64,000 bases of DNA from Aquanectria penicillioides. Its lineage: Eukaryota; Ascomycota; Sordariomycetes; Hypocreales; Nectriaceae. Within the stretch, counting starts at the first letter, position 1; every line of letters starts with the position of its first letter. A program made the translations under genes and the position numbers. This document shows, one piece after another, positions 36,967 through 47,154 of this stretch. The stretch spans positions 3,229,001 to 3,293,000 of the forward strand of contig PYIU01000005.1 in NCBI GenBank assembly GCA_003415625.1, read 5' to 3'. A model generated the notes under the pieces. That model saw only the letters and a list, made by a program, of their open reading frames with translations, searched no databases and was not told the origin of the DNA.

Positions 36967-38584
36967 ATGGCTACCGTCACTCTCACGGGCGCTGAAGGTC
37001 GCCAAATCTCGGGTATGTTGGTGTTTCCCATTGTTACTGGTCAATCGGACGCGCAGTCGCCTAACAAGGACAAATCGTAGTGCCGACCGGGCTTTTTATC
37101 GATAACGAGTTCGTCGCCGCCCATGGCGATGCCACTCTTGATCTAGAGAACCCAGCTACCGGCACTCATCTGGCCAAGGTGTCGGCTGCTCAGAAGGAAG
37201 ACGTTGACCGCGCTGTTGCGTCGGCCATCAAGGCTTACGCCGCCTGGAAGACCACCTCGCCCGAGAAGAGGAGAGAAGTAATCAACCGCCTGGCAGATCT
37301 GGTTGAGAGAGACGCCAAGGATCTGGCGTCCCTAGAGGCTATTGATGGCGGCATTCTCTACCGCGACTCAATGGGTCTCCACGTTCCGCAGGCTGTTGAT
37401 ACTCTACGATATTTTGCCGGCTGGGCTGACAAGAACGACGGCGTGTCAATGACCATTCCTCAGGGGTTTGCATACACGCGACGTGAGCCTATTGGAGTGT
37501 GCGCGGCTGTGGTACCCTGGAACGCACCTTTGTAAGACACCCGCCCGCCATCCACGGTTTGCAGAGAAGGACTAGCTAGCTGACCTCATGGTGTAGGATG
37601 ATTACTATTTGGAAGCTTGCACCTGCTATTGCCGCTGGCAACACCTTGATCATTAAGACACCCGAGATGTGCCCCTTGTACGGTCAGAAGCTGGGTCAAC
37701 TTATTGCTGAGGCCGGCATCCCCCCAGGCGTCGTTAACATCCTCTGCGGCCTCGGCGCCGTTGCTGGTCAGTCTATCTCCGAGCATATGGATATTAGAAA
37801 GCTCTCCTTCACTGGAAGCCCCGGTGTCGGCCGTGCCATTCTCGCCACTTCAGCGCGAACCAACCTGAAGAAGGTGACTCTAGAGCTGGGCGGAAAGGGG
37901 CCCTCAATCGTCTTTGACGATGCCGACTGGGATAATGCGCTCCTCTGGACTACACTGGGCATCACGGTGAATAACGGACAGATTTGCGCTGCTGGCAGCC
38001 GCATCTACGTCCAAGATACTATTTACGAGAAGTTTGTTCAGGAGTTTAGCAAGCGGAGCCGTGATGCCATCCACGGCGACCCTCTCCACGCAGATACCAC
38101 AAAGGGCCCCGTGATGAACGCCGGCCAGCTCAGCAAGATGCTATCATATGTCGAGAAGGCCCAGAAGGGAGGTGCGAAGCTTCTTCACGGTGGTGAGAGG
38201 CTCGGAAAGGACGGTCACTTCTTTGCCAACACAGCATTCGCCGATGTGTCCCAGGACGCTGCTATCATGCAGGAGGAGATCTTTGGCCCCTTCGCCGCCA
38301 TCGCCCCCTTTAAGACCGAGGAGGAGGTCATTGCCAAGGCTAACGATACTCTATACGGCCTGAGTGCAGCAGTATTTACAAACGACCTGAACAAGGCGTT
38401 CCGTGTCACGGAGGGCATCGAATCGGGCCAGGTTACTGTCAACACTTGGGGAACCGTTAACGCCAACACCCCCTTCGGTGGTGTCAAGGAGAGCGGATTC
38501 GGCCGCGATAATGGAAAGGAGGCCCTAGATGAGTGGACGACAGTTAAGAGCGTCAAGCTGAATATCTTGCCCAGCAAGTTGTAA
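36967..38584 (+). CDS. NAD(P)-dependent aldehyde dehydrogenase
   Basis: Three exons: 36967-37012, 37081-37531 and 37597-38584, both introns GT-AG, 494 residues, the usual ALDH length. The start M-A-T-V-T-L-T-G is chosen because its short exon joins in frame to V-P-T-G-L-F-I-D-N-E-F. Hallmarks are P-W-N-A-P-L, the F-T-G-S-P-G-V-G cofactor loop, the general-base Glu in V-T-L-E-L-G-G-K (about E262), the nucleophile Cys in N-N-G-Q-I-C-A-A-G-S (about C296) and E-E-I-F-G-P. There is no targeting signal, so probably cytosolic. It oxidises an aldehyde to the acid. Next to a permease it may serve catabolism of an imported amine or amino alcohol, for example GABA, choline or polyamine breakdown; that link is inference. 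G/C-ending codons are frequent, suggesting good expression. Confidence 0.95.
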
Positions 38585-39587
38585 AAAAGAAGAAAAGGAT
38601 AAGGGTTGCCTGACATCTAGCCAGTGTGTAGAAATGATAAAGGAAATCAAGACCATGAATGTTTCAGAATGGTCCACATGACATGACAACTCCAAATAAT
38701 CATCTACAAAGACACGGCTAGTGACAAACTGGCTGGGATAGATTCGGTCCAACAAGACGCATTCGGACTCTCCGCTGTGGAGTTTTGTGGTTCAACTCGT
38801 GTTTGTTGACCCCCTCGCAAATTGGATCCCTGTGCTAACTTTTTCATCCAACAAGGGTCTAGCAAATTACCGAAAATCTATCCTGGTCTACTGAACTCTT
38901 CGTCCCCTGAGACCTCGACTGCCGAAAGAAAGGGGCGCCGGTCTCCCGATCTGCTGTCACATCGTGCAATGGCTTACGACGAAATTCTGAAACGTCGACA
39001 GATCCACAGGCCCAAGCGTGCGGCCCGCTCAAGCTAGACGCGGTTGGCGGGAAAAAGAACAGGGGACGAGAGTAAAATGACAATGAGCAAGGAATAGGTA
39101 AAAAAACGAACAAGAAAAAGAAAAGGAAATGAAAAAGAAAAAAAAGAAGAAGGAAAGAAAATCTCGTGATATGATCACAATGTCCGCCCTCACTTCGGGT
39201 GGTAGTATAGTTCGCCGAAAGAATCGACGAAAAAGGGTGGTGGTATCAGAACATGATCCACTCGAACGAACTATTTAGATTTAGGAGGGTTGATATTTGC
39301 TGATATCGCCACACATTTCTCCAAACTCTATTCATGTAGCAGATAACGCTAGCCCCCGCCAAAGATGGAGTTGGAAAGATTGCTAGCGAGTGCAATGAAG
39401 GAATTACAATACCATTTTCGCTGATACTTCTAAGATACATTATTCTAAACGTAGCTTCATCATGAGCCTCTCGTCCAATTCCCAAATCATGCTGCCTTCC
39501 ATTTTTGTGCCGTCTAATGCCGCACATTCTATTTTACAAAATAAAAACAAAATTAAAATTGGTCTCCAATAAATCCTGTGATCTTTA
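38585..39587. other. intergenic between convergent genes
   Basis: 3' sides of the aldehyde dehydrogenase and the rhodopsin-like gene. Contains an almost pure purine tract at about 39097-39165 (A/G runs with AAAAAGAAAAGG units). No coding frame supported. Confidence 0.5.
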
Positions 39588-41025
39588 TTAGGGCTCGTCG
39601 TCCCTATGAGCCACCCAGACAACAGTCTCGTTCTTTACCATGATCCTATTGTCCATAGGTTGGATGCCAACATCATCATGATAACGAGAGCACATAGTTC
39701 CGCGAGAAACCAATGTTGTAACTCCTTCACGTGGATCCAAGACAGGACTCTCGAATTCGCTTAGAGATGCGACGCTCTTCATGGTGTCGGCCAACTGACG
39801 TGTCGAGCCTCCATCGTCTCCTTTACCTCCTAATGTTCTTCGTATGGTTGATAGGTGCATGGATTTTGATTTGGTTTGCCCATATTGGTGAGAGCTGGAT
39901 GCCAAGTTCGTTCTGTGTCCACCGCATCTTCGTATATAAAGGATGGCCGGCCTGACAGTAGGAAGGCATGCTATTGGGTGTTAGTCAAGATCCCACATTT
40001 TGAAAACCAACCCAGTCTTACCAGAGACGGTCACAAGGTTAGCCTCGGCAACGGCCCAGACAATAATTGGGGATAAATTCCATGACAGGTCTGCAGAACT
40101 CGTGTCTAACTTGGATGCGTATACCATCACTACCACAGCGGCAATACAGCTCCTAGAACAGCTGTCAGTTTAAACCCCCCGAAGCCAAACTTCAATGAAC
40201 TTACAAGATACCGACTCCGAAAACGAACATGATGCCAGCTTTTTGTAGTCGAGGGATTTGCAATTTGTAAATTTGCATAATCGGTAGCAACATGATGCCC
40301 ACATCGATGAGGATATGGACGAGCAAACTGCCGACGAAGAACTTCTTGTCGTCAATGTGGCATTGCTTGTTCTTGACTGTCATATCCCAGAAGGCGTGTA
40401 CTGGGACGCAATGGAAAACCGACATGACTTGCTGGTCCTAAGTTAGCGCTTGAGATGTGCCATTGTACAATGGAGTCCTACCCGAATAATGATCCAGATG
40501 ACCGAGCACCCAAAGAGGATCTGGATTGGAATCTTGACATTGGACACGCTGAATAGGCGCCAATAAAAGAGGAGCAGAGATGCCTTTGCGAAAAACAAGG
40601 CAAATGCGTATATCAGCTCTCCAATATAGAGGTACAGCTTCGATTGCGAAAATGCATCCTCAGAACTAAGCCAAGTGACGGTCTGGATATGGAGTCCCAG
40701 ACCCCCCTTTTTCAACCCTATCAACCTTGTCAGATATGATCCCCCAAGAGCATGTTGGTCTTATTTACACAGCGGAAGCACCGTTAACATGGCAATGTTC
40801 ATGAGCTACCGCAATTGTCAGCCTCCAGAATCGCAATGGAGATGCAACAAGCAATCTCACATAGCAGGCCAGTGCCATGTAGTCGTCCCACCAAAATTTC
40901 AACCTGTTGAGCCTTCGACTCATGATGCGGAGGCCGATGAAAATTGTCGCCAGGCCGAATGTGACGAATTCCGATGCCAGCAGGCCCGGCTGCCGCGTGC
41001 TCGTGGACGTCGACGTCGAGGACAT
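39588..41025 (-). CDS. fungal rhodopsin-like seven-helix integral membrane protein
   Basis: Six exons on the minus strand: 41025-40861, 40805-40769, 40717-40482, 40437-40205, 40152-40022 and 39970-39588, all GT-AG, 394 residues. A Ser/Thr-rich N-terminus precedes about seven hydrophobic helices. Family marks are R-I-M-S-R-R..L-K-F-W-W-D-D-Y near residues 33-48, the W-R-L-F-S segment in the middle, a C-V-P-V-H-A-F-W-D stretch, and A-C-L-P-T-V-R-P at the end of helix 7. The last exon encodes a polar tail of more than 100 residues with a G-G-K-G-D-D-G-G linker. This matches the large ascomycete family annotated as rhodopsin domain-containing (PF20684-type). Members are abundant and mostly uncharacterised, with PTH11-like receptor roles suggested for some. 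No retinal-binding claim is made. Confidence 0.88.
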
Positions 41026-43782
41026 TGTGGAAAGATGCGAGTGACCAGCCGCGGAAGAAAGAAACCGGATGCCGAACGAAGACCACCGTCGAGACCAACT
41101 TGCTCGTCAATATTTAAGCTTCACCCTGCGTCGAGAGCAGTTGAGTTGAACCTTGCCGCGATACACGACGCATGCCAACACGACGACTGAGCACCTCTAG
41201 TGTCCAGCAACTCCGTCACGGCGTTCAACCCAAGATAGGAACGAATTGTAGATGCGTGGTTCTAAGTTCGCAGGGAAGGTCCGGCAAGGCTTGAGATCTT
41301 ATCCAAACCACAATACGCCCTGCCAATTGGGAGGCCCCTACCAGCGGCATGGACGTTTCAATGTACAAGCCGGCTCATTCCTTCGGGCTGATATCCACAA
41401 GGTGCCATAATCAATCCCACTGCTGCTGGGTGTATGTATAGACCGACATTAGTGTGGCCAGAGGTCGGCCCACCGAGGAAGGGCGGCTGGTCAAAGCTTG
41501 TCGTGAATAGATACGAAGTAGGTGAAAGGATGAAACGTAATGTCGTTCCTTGGCTTTTCTAGGCATGCATCTCATCGCATAGTTTCGTTTCATTGCCGTA
41601 TCTACGACCTTGGCGCACATTTACTTGCTGCTCAGTTCCACAGAGCATGACGATTGCGGTGACGATGAATGTTACGCTGCACGTCCATCAACAATCGATC
41701 AAAAGGTTGCATTTCCACCGCCCGTCTGTCCATTGGTGGCAAAATTGCTCTGCCATTACGACGGGGGGAGACGAAAGACCTAGGATTCCCCGGATATAGA
41801 CTGAAACGCCCAAGCGGTGAATGGGTCTTGTCGACAACGGTATCTAACTAGGCCTTGACTGAGCGCTCGAATGTCACGTGGACAATTAATAGACCAGCGT
41901 CGTTTTTCACAATTTAGAGCGTGTTTTCGATAACGACGAATCGTATGTTTTTTTGTGGCCACGTCCGGGCCACAAACCATTTTCGCTCTGCATCTCCTTT
42001 CCTGGTGCCGAGATCGTGACGTGTCTCACTGCCTCATCGTGGCGTTTCTCTGAGCCTCGTTCTTGACGGCCTGTCCTGGTTCGGCGAGGGCGAAGCAGGG
42101 GTGAGGTGACATACTTTCTGCTCCTTTTATTTGCCTTGGCACAGAGATTCTTTTTCAAACAGCTTTCCCATTCTCCAGAATCCCGTTCGCGTTTGCAATA
42201 TCGATTCATCTAAAAATCCAAGGCAATGGTAGAAATCTTATAAATACCGTCCCAAGAACCCGTCGACAGAGAGTGCGATTTTGCCTCTCCCCCATTGTGA
42301 CCTTTTTTTTCGGAATGGGCAATCTCCCGTATCGATAAGTCAGGCCCAGGAGGTGGGTCAGGGAGGATGCGAAATTACCACACGAATCCATTCGAAGGAA
42401 CCGAGAAGTTAAAAGTGCACCAGAGTTTTACTTCCCCTCTGCTGGTAGGAATCCTGTGCATCCTTCAGCTATAAGAATATGACGACCAGATCGTGGGATG
42501 CAACATAAAAAGACGGCAACGCCAGTACGCGTCTCGATGGCAGCGATGCCATCATGCTCTGTTGAATGTTATTCAACTACTCTAAAACGATCTTCCCAAC
42601 CCATATTGCCAAATTATTGCCGTCTCCAATTTCCGTGCTATGGGGTTGCTAGCACCGCACGCGCGATCTATCACAATTGTGCGCTCAGCAGACCTTCTGG
42701 CGTGAATTCGAACCCTTCTACTGAACCCTTACCGAAATCCATGGGCCATTCATGATGTGTGGATGGCATGTTGACTGGTAAGACGAATGGACGAATGTAG
42801 ACTAGATTGATACCGGAAATTACTCAGAAACCATGACATCAATCAAGGCAAGGTCGCGACCACCCAGCTTCCTACTACGGCCGAACTGACGCCCTCGTCA
42901 AATGGATACGATGCTCGGTATTGTATTTCTAGATCTCTTCTAAGCATGTGAACTCGCAACCCTGCAGCTCCTTTCCTTCAAGAGCCTTGTGGGGAAGTCT
43001 GAAGCCTCTGATGTCCGCGGCCTTGCGATGTGGAGATAGCGTTCCGTTAGCTATGCTCGATGATTTGTCGTGGATATCTCAAAGGTGATTCTTTCTTGGA
43101 GGGGAGGATGAGAGGGTTCTTCTCATTCTGATTGATTTCTTACATGTGGAGAGAAACAAGGGTTGAGTCATAGGCATATTACGATGCCTAGCGAAGAAGA
43201 TGGGCAAGGACCAGATTGAGAAGGGGGTCTACGTGCGCTTTTAGCCCCAATCCACTTCTTCCTAGAAAGACAACGTCTTTCTCATCGGTACGTACCCATG
43301 TGCACACGCTCATCTTCCCCCAGCAGAGGAGAAAGCCTTGACGAACCATTGCAAAAGTCAATTCAGCCACCTTTCGACACTATCGCCACTAACAGGCGAA
43401 GCTAGTTAACCAAGATACAATAACGTGGCAAGACGTAACTCAAATAGTTCTAGAAAGGAGGCCGTATGATGGTAGATGCAGGTTCGAGGCGCATTACCAA
43501 TCCCTACATTCTGTGCAAAGATAAATGGGGATACCCCCAAGCCGGCCAAACACATCTATGGGGCACTTTCAGACGATGCTGCATTATTGTGTCCGCTCTT
43601 GCAGGCTAATCATCATAGTTGGCTTATCCAAGTCGGTCTGCGCACATGAACAACATCAAACATTGAAACAAGTCGAAAGAATTTACTTGACCCTGTCATG
43701 CAACTCGATAAAATCAAGAAAACAGCCTTACGGCGTACCTGAGCTCAACTAGGCCCGTGTTTCAGCACTTTGGCTGGGAAAA
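41026..43782. other. gene-poor region, nothing recognised
   Basis: About 2.8 kb of normal-GC sequence. All open frames are short, overlap on both strands and show no family motif. No transposon ends or tRNA found. Confidence 0.5.
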
Positions 43783-44025
43783 ATGCCGAACGGGGCAGAA
43801 CGGGGACAAGAGATGGTGGAGTACATCCCCCGATTTGGTAACCTGTACGATGAAATTCTATGCATGTTCGCGCTCGTACGTGTGGACGAAATACCCGTCG
43901 CGATTCGAGATGTTATAACTGATCGGCTCGTTGACAGGTTGGTGAAGCTAAACGCTCCCGTCATTGATATGGACCAAATCCTGGATTATGGAAATTGGAA
44001 GCAACAGACTCACAAGATCGATTAG
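43783..44025 (+). CDS. possible small ORF or terminal exon, unknown function
   Basis: 80 residues, Met start, TAG stop. The composition looks protein-like: balanced charges, an I-L-C-M-F-A-L-V-R hydrophobic stretch, then a Val/Asp/Arg-rich amphipathic helix (V-I-T-D-R-L-V-D-R-L-V-K-L). It does not overlap a better frame except a weak antisense one. No family recognised. It could be the last exon of a gene whose upstream exons I could not find, a decayed fragment or chance. Confidence 0.3.
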   Translation: MPNGAERGQEMVEYIPRFGNLYDEILCMFALVRVDEIPVAIRDVITDRLVDRLVKLNAPVIDMDQILDYGNWKQQTHKID

Positions 44026-44635
44026 ATATAGTCTGAGGTCGACTACATAGTACATACTGCAACACGGCAATTCTCTTCGACGGCCCTTAATGCTCATCAT
44101 ATAGACATCGATCCTCTGGTCTGAGCGCCTGGGTACAATCTCCGTCGATGGAGTACCTTGAGCAGATCAAAGCTTCTTTGAACCTGATGCGACCGCGCGG
44201 CGGCGCAGGTTATGAGATATATTTTGCTCCTACGTGGGCCCAAAGCCGAAAAAATTATCTTGAATCGCGTTGGTGATAATGAGCGTCTGTCTCACTCGGC
44301 TTCAACGGCATTGTACTTCTGCGGCTAATGCATTACCTTGTGGAGTCTTGGAGACCTTGATCTTGGTGTAAGTTCAGAGGCAACAAATACTTGTCTGATG
44401 TGCTAATTGGTAGAAGTATTCTGAGTTTAGTCTTGGTGTTTCTTTGTATCTTGATCTGGCGGTTTCACTTGATGCCGACATCGAAGTTGAAGGTGGGTTC
44501 GAGTTTATTATCCTAGATGGTGCTTGGGTTGCAGCAACACTAGGTGGAGAAATGCTGGATGGAAAATTTTAAGATTGATTCTGGCCACATGTATTCCTTG
44601 ACTAACTCTCTCGAAGTGATGGAACAGTCTACAAC
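44026..44635. other. intergenic
   Basis: No feature supported. The lost 5' end of the cell-wall pseudogene may lie in the right part, but no signal peptide can be read. Confidence 0.4.
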
Positions 44636-45235
44636 ATGATTCCATGGCACTTGACCGACGGCTCTGCAACGTTGACGGCTGCGGCTGTGCACACTTCAAC
44701 TGTGTACTCTACCAAGGTTTACACAGTCACAAGTTGCGTGGCTTCAGTAATTAACTGCCCGGCCCGATGTACCAAAGAGTTTGTCATCACACAACCAGTG
44801 ATCTTTACACCACGGTATGCCCTGCGACCGAAACGCAAACACCTCTGCCTGCTACCACCCGACCGGTCAAGAAGGCCAGCATTACCAATGGTATCACGTT
44901 CACCCGTTGCCCTACCCCAATAGTCCAGGCCTTCACTCCTCCAGCAGGCCTGGAGCCTCCTTCTCAGCAAACCACGACCATAACTGTTCACCACACGCTA
45001 CCTGCTGTCACACAAGCAACCACTGCTCTATTCGAGGGTTTCCAGTCGAGTAGACTAGCGCTGCCGTCCCTACTGCTGGCTCTGTTGCCACCACCGCCAT
45101 TCCTTCCTACCACGCAAAGAAAAAGACCGCATCGTCTACTCCTGTGCCGCTTGTTCCAGTTACTAGTGGATCTCCTGAGAAGACGGCTGCGGCTTTGATT
45201 GGACTCTCTACGATACTGGTGGCCTTCTATTGGTG
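44636..45235 (+). pseudogene. GPI-anchored cell-wall protein pseudogene (frameshifted)
   Basis: Three reading frames in turn carry pieces of one protein. Frame 1 (44636-~44790) has T-S-T-V-Y-S-T-K-V-Y-T-V-T-S-C and N-C-P-A. Frame 2 (from ~44790) has D-L-Y-T-T-V-C-P-A-T-E-T, then Thr/Pro-rich sequence with T-I-T-V-H-H-T-L-P-A-V-T. Frame 3 (from ~45050, after a TAG at 45051-45053) has a Ser/Thr stretch and ends with S-G-S-P-E-K-T-A-A-A-L-I-G-L-S-T-I-L-V-A-F-Y-W, a GPI-attachment-type hydrophobic tail, at TGA 45233-45235. The first shift maps to a CACACA stretch near 44790 and fits a 2-bp CA gain. The Y-T-T-V-C-P pattern is typical of small ascomycete GPI wall proteins. No signal peptide is visible upstream. 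An unusual intron pattern is a less likely explanation. Confidence 0.68.
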
Positions 45236-45831
45236 ATTTAAATGATTCAACTACACCGAATACCACTCGCATATAATTCGATTCGATATTGTATATTTTG
45301 ACAGGATAATCCTTTGTACTCTTGCGCTGCAACCTGAAATGGCGATCTCCTTTCATTAAATACCTTGAAAGTTTGAAATGGAATATCACCCAAGTGCTTT
45401 CGCATTCATGCGGTGCTAGAGCTGAGGATTCTGAAAGGAGTAATAAAACAGATATCGCAAATAAAATGCTTTCTTCCTTGAAAAAAAAAAAAGTAATTAA
45501 ACTCGCAGTTGCATCATGGATAATTGTGCGACTTAGGGACTCACGGAAAGGAGTGCATGGTGCAGATTGTAGACATTTGGCGGGGCACTAGACTAAAAAC
45601 CGCACAGGATGAGCAGGACAGCGACACGTGACCCCCTCTATCCTATTTTTTGAGTGCATTGAGACTCATTAATTGTCAAGTGTAGGGGTTATGTCAGTCG
45701 CTGTTGATAGTGATTGCGCAATACCTAACCCGTCGCATTATATGGCCGGACAGTAAAGTATTTCGTTAGCAGAAAGTGGGTCCTGGTACTTGAGTGAGCC
45801 GTAACGCACTCAAATCGTGAGATCCTCCCAG
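45236..45831. other. intergenic, promoter side of glycosyltransferase-like gene
   Basis: No gene seen. Contains a run of A at 45481-45492. The start of the next gene is placed at the first ATG in frame (45832). Confidence 0.45.
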
Positions 45832-47031
45832 ATGGTGACAGCAGAAAACTCAACCAGCAACCTATTCAAGATGTCAGGAGAGATTCTCGATACCAGAAGT
45901 CTCCTTACAGTCATAATAACAACATCAGTTACTCCATCCGCGCCTTCGACTGAGCTGGTTTCCTCAGTCATCGAGTCCTTTCAGCATCACTGCCCCAGTT
46001 TATTGGACTGCAATCTCATCGTTGTTTTCGATGGCTACGATCGAGTCGCCACTACAGCTCGGCTGAAAAAGGGTTGCGTTACTCCTGATCAAGCCAATAA
46101 ATTTGATTTGTATAGACAGAACGTAAAGAAGCTCGTACTGGAACAGCAGTACTCAGGAAAGGAGGACATCGCCCTCATACAGAATGACGCGGAAGCCGAA
46201 TATGGCAGTTCTCAAAACGCCCAAAATGTTGTACACTATACAACGACTCAAACCCATGACGAAAAAGTAACATTCATAGAAGCTTCGCGACGGCTCGGAT
46301 TTGGATTGGCCGTGCGATCAGCGCTGCGGGTTACCAAGACCCCATACGTCTGGATACAACAGCATGACTGGGTTATGGTCTCCGACTTTCCCATAAAGCC
46401 CCTATTGAAGATAATGGCGAATTCTGAATCGGAACCGGACTTGCCAGTGAAATACGTGTGCCTTCCTGCGATACGAATGCTCTCGTATGCCACATCGGCG
46501 GATGTTGCCGAGTTCCCGGCGCTGAAGGAGTTGACCGCATCACTAAAGAGAGACTTTCGCCCAACGCGCGATTCAGAAGTTTCAGTCCCCTTGACGCCGC
46601 TTTTTTTCTGGCACGATAAGCCACATGTAGCATCAACTACGCATTACCTCGAGCGAGTCTTTCCAAGCCGTCTAGCCATGCTTCGAGGGGACTTCATTGA
46701 AGACAAGATCGGTCAGCGAGCAAGAGGACAAATGAAGGAAGGATCTGTAAGTTAATCCTAAATGCTGTGTTGGAAAATACATCTCTCAAAATTTGGATAA
46801 ATATTTACTAGTGGAAATTAGTGGGCAAAGTGGGCGACTTGGCTCTATTATCCTGATGAAGGACGGCAATTATGCCTAAGACATTTGCAAGGAAGGACTC
46901 GGCAAGGGGCAGAGCAGGAGGTTCAGAAAGGCGCCATGTGGCGAGAGCGGAATAAGAACCAGAGACTGCCGGGTACGAGCGAAGATTCTTCTGATCATGT
47001 GAGAGATAATGACGAACCTCATGTGCTATGA
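45832..47031 (+). CDS. uncharacterised glycosyltransferase-like protein
   Basis: Two exons: 45832-46746 and 46822-47031 (75-bp GT-AG intron), 374 residues from the first ATG. An upstream GTG at 45817 is in frame but not a eukaryotic start. The N-terminal part looks like a GT-A nucleotide-sugar fold: a beta-strand L-L-T-V-I-I-T-T-S-V, then P-S-A-P-S-T-E-L-V-S-S-V-I-E-S-F, then L-I-V-V-F-D-G-Y-D. A later segment V-W-I-Q-Q-H-D-W-V and a D-F-I-E-D-K-I-G-Q segment could hold metal or acceptor residues. The second exon starts W-A-K-W-A-T-W-L-Y-Y-P and ends in a charged tail. No signal peptide or membrane anchor. I recognise the fold type only loosely; substrate and product are unknown. Confidence 0.75.
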
Positions 47032-47154
47032 AATATATTCTGGACGTTTGTGGCGCCTTCTATCCCTCTCTATTGTTTCTATTCGCCATGTTCTCACTGC
47101 GATGAGCAATACACATCCCTGTCCCAAACAAGCACAAATAATGATCAATTGAGA

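Noticed and set aside
43470..43510. tRNA gene suggested by GGTTCGAGGC (B-box-like)
   Set aside because: The flanking bases cannot form a T-stem and no A-box or acceptor stem is found at the right distance.
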